This document shows positions 7,901 through 12,378 of a stretch of DNA of 12,378 bases, piece by piece. This DNA comes from an uncultured delta proteobacterium. Lineage in GTDB: Bacteria; Myxococcota_A; Polyangia; Polyangiales; Polyangiaceae. How positions within the stretch are numbered: position 1 is the stretch's first letter; each line of letters begins with the position of its first letter. The translations under genes and the position numbers were made by a program. The DNA is taken from contig CAIOHM010000317.1 in NCBI GenBank assembly GCA_903858055.1, forward strand, positions 1 to 12,378, read 5' to 3'. Under the pieces are notes generated by a model. The model searched no databases and was not told the DNA's origin. It saw only the letters and a list, made by a program, of their open reading frames with translations.

Positions 7901-8410
7901 GTGGCGCGCGAGGCGCTCGTCATCCTCGAGGGCAAGGCGCGTGGCATCGCGCTCCACATGAACGCGGCGGAGGTGCCGACGATCACGTGCCACCGCAGCC
8001 ACGTCGGCCAGGTGATCATGAACCTCGTCGGCAACGCAATCGACGCGCTCCAGGAGCGCCGCGAGACGGAAGGCGTCGAATCCTGCGGGCGCATCGGCGT
8101 CGAGCTCCGAACCTCGGAGAACCACGGGGCCGAAGGCGTGGAGATCCTCGTCGACGACGACGGACCGGGCGTGCCCAAGCACATTCGACCCAAGATCCTC
8201 GAGCCCTTCTTCACGACGAAGCCGGCGGGCAAAGGCACCGGTCTCGGCCTCGCGATCACGTCGAAGATCGTCCAAAACCACGGCGGGCGCATCACCATCG
8301 AGACGAGCGAGAGCCTCGGCGGCGCGAGCTTCCGCGTCTGGCTCCCGGTGGCACCGGTGCAGCACGGCGGCGAGGACACCTCGGGCCTGCACGGCATGTT
8401 CGACGACTGA
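4928..8410 (+). CDS. 7TM-DISM hybrid sensor kinase with two kinase modules flanking a receiver
   Basis: An inner-membrane sensor kinase of 1160 residues. A signal peptide ends near AAAAEP (about residue 34). Residues about 35-185 form a DISMED2-like periplasmic ligand domain. Seven hydrophobic segments span about 195-398, ending in SFGLADRI, typical of 7TMR-DISM. Kinase 1 has H443 in SHELRTP, N560 in the N-box, D587 in DTGIG, and GGTGLGL at 616-622. After a Pro/Ala-rich linker (about 645-715) comes a receiver with D725/D726, phospho-acceptor D770, T800 and K822. A coiled coil (about 845-905) leads to kinase 2: H913 in AHEIGNPLN, N1036, D1077 in DDDGPG, and GKGTGLGL at 1101-1108. All key residues of both kinases and the receiver are intact. 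Kinase 1 is of the common hybrid type, kinase 2 of the NtrB-like HEIxNPL type. ATG 4928 is chosen for GAGGAAA upstream; 4949 or 4958 remain possible. No response-regulator gene is adjacent, so the output partner is unknown. Confidence 0.93.
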   Translation: MGLGVRSMRGMWGWLVAALLVCMLRSTHAAAAEPLVVDAAFEQREIGTHAEVYIVPPGVQATTVDDVRGARFEPSDGNPSYGFRENDVWLRIPIDVKVEHPEPVFLVFHYGSLDHLHLTLEQPDGTRIEQVTGDRHRVSERPAKTHELAFRFVPKPGLSIAWVRVSTESSLRLRSTLYTASAYVEAEAHERTILGVYAGFAILIVLYNLFVFFSTRDFNFVRYCMLIGLYSSSDLAIRGLTGYYLYPESPTFANVYIPDSMFPAMASGLWFALRFLSPRTGPRGLEQEYPRVYRTGQIAMFVLLLGPLAHAFGGYHLAVTLATEAIPLWSIYLITVGALLARSGFRPAKFFLIAWSAFLVGVATQSLMSRGLLPVNAFTNYAGLLGASVQMVLLSFGLADRINFLQGEIARQEKLTFEATKRALEEQERMNVLKDEFLANTSHELRTPLNGIIGLAEMLEEEPHLDDRTKGNLRMIASSGRRLANLVNDILDFSKLKQNELVLQKTRTDLAPIVETVMSLTQTLVGKKPVEVRSAITTDCPAIYGDANRIQQILFNLVGNAVKFTERGTVTIESTWSESSVSITVADTGIGISSDAMGRIFESFEQGDGSTARKYGGTGLGLAVTKQLVEAHGGEIFVQSQVGTGSRFTVVLPRSTAGSESVVPSGRQVLSPPPKRAPGATVLTAPKLPSELPAIAPAPVGAAQVSAPAPRVAIDTAKGRVLVVDDEHINREVLLQLLTQRGYEVDQAEDGVDAIAKLRGGSLPDIVLCDVMMPGKSGYEVLDDIRQDFDKETLPILLLTAKTQEKDLAEGFKRGANDYVTKPFSRMELEARVQHHLTVSRQSRRLADELAERVRLEGTNEELKLQHASARANLDAIAKEREALVSELDEAQKQLVQAEKMASLGQQVSGIAHEIGNPLNYISGSAQLMNLEIMDLEEKCAETGSDEHFEKIREHLTDIETGCEKIREISQAMRNYSRLDDVATPGVDLSAVAREALVILEGKARGIALHMNAAEVPTITCHRSHVGQVIMNLVGNAIDALQERRETEGVESCGRIGVELRTSENHGAEGVEILVDDDGPGVPKHIRPKILEPFFTTKPAGKGTGLGLAITSKIVQNHGGRITIETSESLGGASFRVWLPVAPVQHGGEDTSGLHGMFDD

Positions 8411-8412
8411 GC

Positions 8413-9315
8413 ATGACGACCGTTCGGACCGCGCTCGCCCTCGCGCCGCTCGCCCTCTTCTCCTGCACGAAGCGCGACGATCCCTCGATCGTGCGCGGTC
8501 CGGTGCACGAAGCGGGGGCGCCCTGCCCACGCACCGAGGCGGCGGTCGCCGTGGGCACGCTCGCGCACGAGGCCCTCGTCGAGGTGAGCGGCCTCGCGTC
8601 GAGCGCACGGCATACCGGTGTATTCTACAGCCACAACGACAGCGGCGACACGGCGCGGGTCTTCGCGCTCGCGAGCGACGGCACCCTCGTCGCGGAGATC
8701 GCGCTCGCGGGCGTCGAAGCAAACGACATCGAAGACATCGCCACGGGACCCTGCGGCGACGACCGTTGCGTGTTCGTCGCGGACATCGGCGACAACGCCG
8801 TCCGGCGCGGTGAGGTCGCGATTCACCGCTTCGTCGAGCCGCAAGCGCTCGCGAGCGGAGCGGTCGCGGTGACGACCACGCGCTTTCGCTACGAAGACGG
8901 CCCACACAACGCCGAGAGCCTCCTCGTGGATCCGCGCGACGGCGCGCTCTATGTCGTCACCAAAGAAAAGACCGGGCCGAGCTCGCTCTTCGCTGTCCCG
9001 CTCGCGGGCGGCATCGCCACACGACGCGCGCGCTTCACGCCACCGCTCGGCTCGAACCTCTTCACGGGTGGTTCGTTTTCGCCTGGCGCCGAACGGCTGG
9101 CGCTCCGCACGTACACCCACGCGTTCGTCTACCCGCTGCGCGGGAGCGAGCCTCTTGGCGCAGCGCTCGAGCGTCCGCCCTGCGTCGTGCATGCCCCCCT
9201 CGAGCCTCAGGGCGAAGCCATCGCCTTCACCCGCGACGGCCGCGCGCTGCGCTTCGCGAGCGAGGGCAAGGGCGTGCCGTTCTACGAGGTCGCGCTCTCG
9301 GCGCCAGCTCCCTGA
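8413..9315 (+). CDS. Predicted lipoprotein, probable beta-propeller (DIGDN-motif family)
   Basis: A 300-residue protein with a short N-terminus, a hydrophobic stretch (ALALAPLALF, 7-16) and a lipobox-like LFSC, so C18 is probably lipidated and the protein is exported. The mature part has repeated strand-rich units: SGLASS (59-64), YSHNDSGD (72-79), DIEDIA (105-110), FVADIGDN (121-128), NAESLLVDP (166-174), QGEAIAF (266-272). This spacing of acidic and Gly-rich motifs suggests a beta-propeller fold. C114 and C119 could form a disulfide. I recognise the DIGDN-type family but not a function for it. It starts 2 nt after the kinase stop with no clear Shine-Dalgarno, so it is likely co-transcribed and translationally coupled. 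Its 3' end overlaps the convergent transporter gene by 34 nt. A role as partner or modulator of the kinase's periplasmic domain is inference only. Confidence 0.8.
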   Translation: MTTVRTALALAPLALFSCTKRDDPSIVRGPVHEAGAPCPRTEAAVAVGTLAHEALVEVSGLASSARHTGVFYSHNDSGDTARVFALASDGTLVAEIALAGVEANDIEDIATGPCGDDRCVFVADIGDNAVRRGEVAIHRFVEPQALASGAVAVTTTRFRYEDGPHNAESLLVDPRDGALYVVTKEKTGPSSLFAVPLAGGIATRRARFTPPLGSNLFTGGSFSPGAERLALRTYTHAFVYPLRGSEPLGAALERPPCVVHAPLEPQGEAIAFTRDGRALRFASEGKGVPFYEVALSAPAP

Positions 9316-10589
9316 GCGAAGCTCGAAGCCGGCACCCCCTCCCAGCGCGCCATCACGACCGTGGCCGTAGCGTTGCCGATGACGTTCGTCGCCGAGCGCG
9401 CCATGTCCATGAGCTCGTCCACGGCGAGGAGCATGGCCACGCCCGCTTCACCCGGGATGCGAAAGCCCTCGCACGTCGACGCAATGATCACGAGGGTCGC
9501 GCGCGGCACGCCGGCGACGCCCTTCGACGCGAGGATGAACGTGCCCATCATCGCGAGCTCCTCCGCGAGCGTCATGTGCACGCCGGAGGCCTGCGCGATC
9601 GTCAGCGAGGCCAGCGCGAGGTAAAGCGTCGAGCCGTCGAGGTTGAACGAGTAGCCCGCGGGCAGCACGAAACCCGCGATGGGCTTGGGGACACCGAAGC
9701 GCACGAGCGCGTCGAGGAGCTTCGGCAGCGCAGCCTCACTCGAGGCCGTCGAGAACGCCGTCAGCACGGGATCGCGAATACCTGAGAAAAACCTGACAAT
9801 CGGCACGCTTGCCACGAGGAGAATCGGCACGAGCACGCACACGACGAAGACCACCAGCGCGCCGTACAAGCTCGAGACGAGCGCGGCGTAGCGGCCGAGC
9901 AGGTGAGCCACGGCGCTCCATCCACCGCTCTCGGTGCCGTGCCCCGCGGCCATGTGGCTCACGTTCGAGGCCATGGCGCCGAAGACGCCGAGTGGCGTGA
10001 ACGCCATCACGATCTCGGTGTAGCGAAACATGACGTGCGCGAGCCCGTCGACGAACGAGGTCACGGCGGCGCCTTTCTCACCCGCACGCCGCAGCGCGAG
10101 CGCGAAGAGGGTCGCGAAGACCACGAGCGGCAGGACGTCACCCTCGGCCGCATGGCGCAAGGCGTTTTCCGGGAAAGCGTGAAGAAGGATCTCCCAGCCC
10201 CCTTTTGCGGCGCTCGCCTTCACGGGACCCACCGCCGCGTGGTCGAGCGGGAGCCCCACGCCGGGCGCGACGAGATGCGCGACGCCGAGCCCGAGGAAGA
10301 GCGCGATCGTGGTGACCACCTCGAAGTACACGAGCGCGCGCGCGCCGAGGCGACCGAGCGACCCGGCCGAGCTGACCTGAACCATGCCCGAGACGAGCGT
10401 CGCGAAGACGATCGGCGCGACGACGCTCTTGACGAGCCTCAGGAACGCTTTCGAGAGGAAACGGAAGAGCTCGTAGGCCCACGGGTGCGTGTCGCGCGGC
10501 AAGAAGCCACCGAGGACGATCCCCGCCAGAAGACCGAGGAAAATGAGCCTCGTGCCTCCTGCGGCACTTGCACCGGAACGCGACGCCAT
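9282..10589 (-). CDS. DAACS-family symporter (acidic amino acid or dicarboxylate : cation)
   Basis: An inner-membrane secondary transporter of the GltP/DctA/GltPh family with 435 residues, a normal length. Hydrophobic segments run throughout. The re-entrant loop HP1 carries SSEAALP (283-289), TM7 carries NLDGST (316-321; NMDGT in many relatives, cation site), HP2 has SKGVAGVPRA (355-364), and TM8 reads D391, D395, R398, S399, N402, ending NVIGNATATVVMARWEG. R398 matches the arginine that binds the substrate side-chain carboxylate. D395 matches the aspartate that binds the amino group in amino acid carriers and is not expected in dicarboxylate carriers such as DctA, so glutamate/aspartate transport is my preferred guess. 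The ATG at 10589 is chosen over an in-frame ATG at 10631 because the latter adds 14 polar residues atypical of the family; neither has a good Shine-Dalgarno. The gene is divergent from the S41 protease gene. Confidence 0.93.
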   Translation of the reverse strand: MASRSGASAAGGTRLIFLGLLAGIVLGGFLPRDTHPWAYELFRFLSKAFLRLVKSVVAPIVFATLVSGMVQVSSAGSLGRLGARALVYFEVVTTIALFLGLGVAHLVAPGVGLPLDHAAVGPVKASAAKGGWEILLHAFPENALRHAAEGDVLPLVVFATLFALALRRAGEKGAAVTSFVDGLAHVMFRYTEIVMAFTPLGVFGAMASNVSHMAAGHGTESGGWSAVAHLLGRYAALVSSLYGALVVFVVCVLVPILLVASVPIVRFFSGIRDPVLTAFSTASSEAALPKLLDALVRFGVPKPIAGFVLPAGYSFNLDGSTLYLALASLTIAQASGVHMTLAEELAMMGTFILASKGVAGVPRATLVIIASTCEGFRIPGEAGVAMLLAVDELMDMARSATNVIGNATATVVMARWEGVPASSFAQGAGAESATS

Positions 10590-10702
10590 GCACGCACCGT
10601 AGCAGGGGAAGCGATTCGGCTCAGCGCGCACGGTTCGCGTCGCGTCGAATCGCCGCAGCGCGTACTTCGGGGCGTTCCGGTTCCGCGCTATGGTCTCGCG
10701 CC
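10590..10702. promoter_or_regulatory. Divergent intergenic region between the symporter and protease genes
   Basis: The 113 bp must hold promoters for both divergent genes. Each start codon lacks a Shine-Dalgarno but has a TAnnnT hexamer just upstream: TACGGT on the minus strand (10601-10596), 6 nt from ATG 10589, and TATGGT on the plus strand (10689-10694), 8 nt from ATG 10703. If these are -10 boxes the mRNAs would be nearly leaderless. No strong -35 element is seen, so this is a weak proposal. If the symporter instead starts at 10631, the region shrinks to 71 bp. Confidence 0.3.
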
Positions 10703-12378
10703 ATGCGCTCTTTCGGGAAGGTCCGCTTCAGCCTCGTCCTCGCCGCCGCCGCCGCCGCCACGGTCATCAGCGCCCGTGGCCTCCGCACCGGCGCCTCGTT
10801 CTGGGCCGGCTTTCCTCAGCAAGAGGCGATGGCCGCGAACGGCCGCGGCGCGAAGAAGGGCCCCTACGATCTCACGCAGCTTCGCGTCGTCAACGAGGTG
10901 CTCCGCGCCATCAACGAGCGCTACGTGGACCCGAAGCGCGTCCGCCCGCAGGAGATGCTGCGCGGTGCGCTCGACTTCGTGCAACGCGACGTCGCCCAAG
11001 TGCTCGTCACCTACGACGAAGGGCACACGGTCGCGCGCATCAAGGCCGACTCGCTCGAGAAGAGCTTCCCCATCGACGACGTGGTCGCGCCGTGGGACGT
11101 CGCCGCGCGCCTCCGTGAGATCTTCGGCTTCCTGCAAAAGGCCCTCGAGGGCTCGGACGTCGACCTGCGCGAGGTCGAGTACGCCGCGTCGAACGGCATG
11201 CTGCACACGCTCGACCCGCACAGCCTGCTCCTGACGCCGGAGCAGCACCGCGACATGAAGGTCCAGACCCGAGGCCAGTTCGGTGGCCTCGGCATCGTCA
11301 TCTCGATCCGCGATCAGTTGCTCACGGTCATGAACCCGATGCCCGGCACTCCGGCGCACCGCGCGGGCATTCGCCGCTACGACCGCATCACGCGCATCGA
11401 CAACGAGTCGACGACGAACCTCGGACTGAACGAGGCCGTCTCGCGCCTCCGCGGCGCGCCGAACACGAAGGTCACCGTGTGGATTCACCGCGAGGGGCCC
11501 GACGGCTGGGAGGGCTCGAAGGCGTTCGAGCTCACGCGTGAGGTCATTCGCGTTCGGTCGATCGAGTCGAAGCTGCTCGAAGGCAACGTCGGCTACGTGC
11601 GCCTCAAGACCTTCATGGCGGGCTCGCTCGCCGCGGACATGCAAAAAGCCCTCGACGACATGAAGCGCCAAGGCCCGCTGAAGGGAGTGGTGCTCGATCT
11701 GCGCGGCAACGGCGGAGGCCTCCTCGACCAAGCGGTCCGCGTCGTCGACGCGTTCGTGAACGAGGGGCCCATCCTCGCGACCGTGGGCAAGGCCGAAGGG
11801 CGCGACGAGCATGCGGCGCGCCGCGAGGGCACCGAGCCGAACTACCCGCTCGTCGTCCTCGTCGACGGCGAGTCGGCGAGCGCCTCGGAGATCGTCACCG
11901 GAGCCCTGAAAAACCACGATCGAGCGATCATCGTTGGCACCACCACCTTCGGCAAGGGCAGCGTGCAGGCCGTGCTCGAAGACATGCCCGACGAGACGGC
12001 GCTCAAGATCACGACCGCCCAGTACCTCACGGAGCCGGGCGACGTCTCGATCCAAGGCGTCGGCGTCATGCCCGACATCGAGCTCGACCCCATGACCGTG
12101 GACCCGGTCGAGATGGACCTCGTCGGCAAGCACGAGCAGCTGCGCGAGCGCGACCTCTCGCGGCGCCTCGTGTCGTCGCGCACGCGCGGCGAAGAGAAGC
12201 CCTTCGACGTGCTCCGCTACGTCTTCCCTCTCCGCGAGCGCCTCGAGCTGCGCGAGCGCGGCTACGACGACGACGGCGTGCGCGTCGACTTCCCGATCCG
12301 CTTCGCGCGCGACCTCGTCACGAAGGTCCCGTCGGGCGCCCGCACGCAGCAGCTCCAGGCTGCGAAGAGCTTCCTCGA
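10703..12378 (+). CDS. S41 family C-terminal processing protease with PDZ domain (3' end outside window)
   Basis: The 558 residues visible belong to the CtpA/Prc family of envelope serine proteases with a Ser-Lys dyad. The N-terminus MRSFGKVRFSLVLAAAAAAT looks like a signal peptide or anchor. Residues 57-80 (LTQLRVVNEVLRAINERYVDP) and NGMLHTLDPHSLLLTPE (164-180) are the usual N-terminal helical region, here separated by about 80 residues, longer than in CtpA. A PDZ domain spans about 193-262, opening with FGGLGIVIS. The core has LRGNGGGLLDQA, then DGESASASE with S393 as the likely nucleophile, and FGKGSVQ with K418; the 25-residue spacing matches the known dyad spacing. After PDIELDP the chain continues for at least 130 residues rich in Arg/Glu and aromatic residues, past the usual CtpA end. 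ATG 10703 is the first start in frame; no Shine-Dalgarno is visible. Likely periplasmic; substrates unknown. Confidence 0.92.
   Translation, partial: MRSFGKVRFSLVLAAAAAATVISARGLRTGASFWAGFPQQEAMAANGRGAKKGPYDLTQLRVVNEVLRAINERYVDPKRVRPQEMLRGALDFVQRDVAQVLVTYDEGHTVARIKADSLEKSFPIDDVVAPWDVAARLREIFGFLQKALEGSDVDLREVEYAASNGMLHTLDPHSLLLTPEQHRDMKVQTRGQFGGLGIVISIRDQLLTVMNPMPGTPAHRAGIRRYDRITRIDNESTTNLGLNEAVSRLRGAPNTKVTVWIHREGPDGWEGSKAFELTREVIRVRSIESKLLEGNVGYVRLKTFMAGSLAADMQKALDDMKRQGPLKGVVLDLRGNGGGLLDQAVRVVDAFVNEGPILATVGKAEGRDEHAARREGTEPNYPLVVLVDGESASASEIVTGALKNHDRAIIVGTTTFGKGSVQAVLEDMPDETALKITTAQYLTEPGDVSIQGVGVMPDIELDPMTVDPVEMDLVGKHEQLRERDLSRRLVSSRTRGEEKPFDVLRYVFPLRERLELRERGYDDDGVRVDFPIRFARDLVTKVPSGARTQQLQAAKSFL

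Noticed and set aside
4718..8905. A very long minus-strand open frame (1395 codons) antisense to the hybrid kinase
   Set aside because: Its translation is low-complexity, Arg/Glu/Asp/Val-rich and shows no domain, while the plus strand encodes a full kinase with all catalytic motifs. Long antisense frames are expected in DNA with G/C at nearly every third position.
10590..10631. An N-terminal extension of the symporter to ATG 10631
   Set aside because: The 14 extra residues are polar and not typical of the family, and the inner ATG begins a normal N-terminus. It cannot be excluded without transcript data.
10688..12133. A 481-codon minus-strand open frame opposite the S41 protease
   Set aside because: The sequence is a compositional shadow with no motif, and the plus strand shows a PDZ domain and the Ser-Lys dyad.
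1..12378. Mobile elements, CRISPR arrays, tRNA or rRNA genes, toxin-antitoxin or phage-defence genes
   Set aside because: I looked across both strands and saw no transposase, integrase, repeat-spacer array, structured RNA gene or defence-type protein. The coding style is uniform throughout.

Overview
The DNA is very GC-rich, with G or C at almost every third codon position. Gene content and protein style suggest a Myxococcota (deltaproteobacterial) chromosome, perhaps Polyangiales-like: a 7TM-DISM hybrid kinase with two kinase modules, an MshEN-like/HD-GYP-like/receiver composite, and a lipoprotein of a DIGDN-motif family. This taxonomic reading is inference. I see no insertion sequences, phage genes, tRNA or rRNA genes, CRISPR arrays or other signs of recent transfer.

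The left part (1-4788) reads entirely on the minus strand. In transcription order it holds serS (seryl-tRNA synthetase), a PLP-dependent threonine/serine dehydratase-like gene, udk (uridine kinase, coupled to the dehydratase by an ATGA overlap), and a regulator cut by the window edge. The regulator combines an MshEN-like N-terminus, an HD-GYP-like domain that has lost several expected metal ligands, and a receiver-like domain. The first three are housekeeping or metabolic enzymes; the fourth is signalling.

The centre (4928-9315) reads on the plus strand from a 139-bp divergent intergenic region shared with serS. It holds a 1160-residue membrane kinase (signal peptide, periplasmic DISMED2-like domain, seven transmembrane segments, kinase 1, receiver, coiled coil, kinase 2). 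After only 2 nt comes a 300-residue predicted lipoprotein that looks like a beta-propeller. The pair may be a sensory unit, with the lipoprotein acting in the same compartment as the kinase's sensor domain.

The right part holds a DAACS-family sodium/proton-coupled amino acid or dicarboxylate symporter (minus strand). Its 3' end overlaps the lipoprotein gene by 34 nt. It is divergent from a PDZ-containing S41 (C-terminal processing) protease that runs off the right edge.

The window is densely coding: no gap exceeds 140 bp. Most is recognisable chromosomal core and signalling content. I find no clear wholly new system. The items most worth a second look are the degenerate HD-GYP composite, the double-kinase hybrid with its lipoprotein partner, and the S41 protease with extra N-terminal and C-terminal regions.
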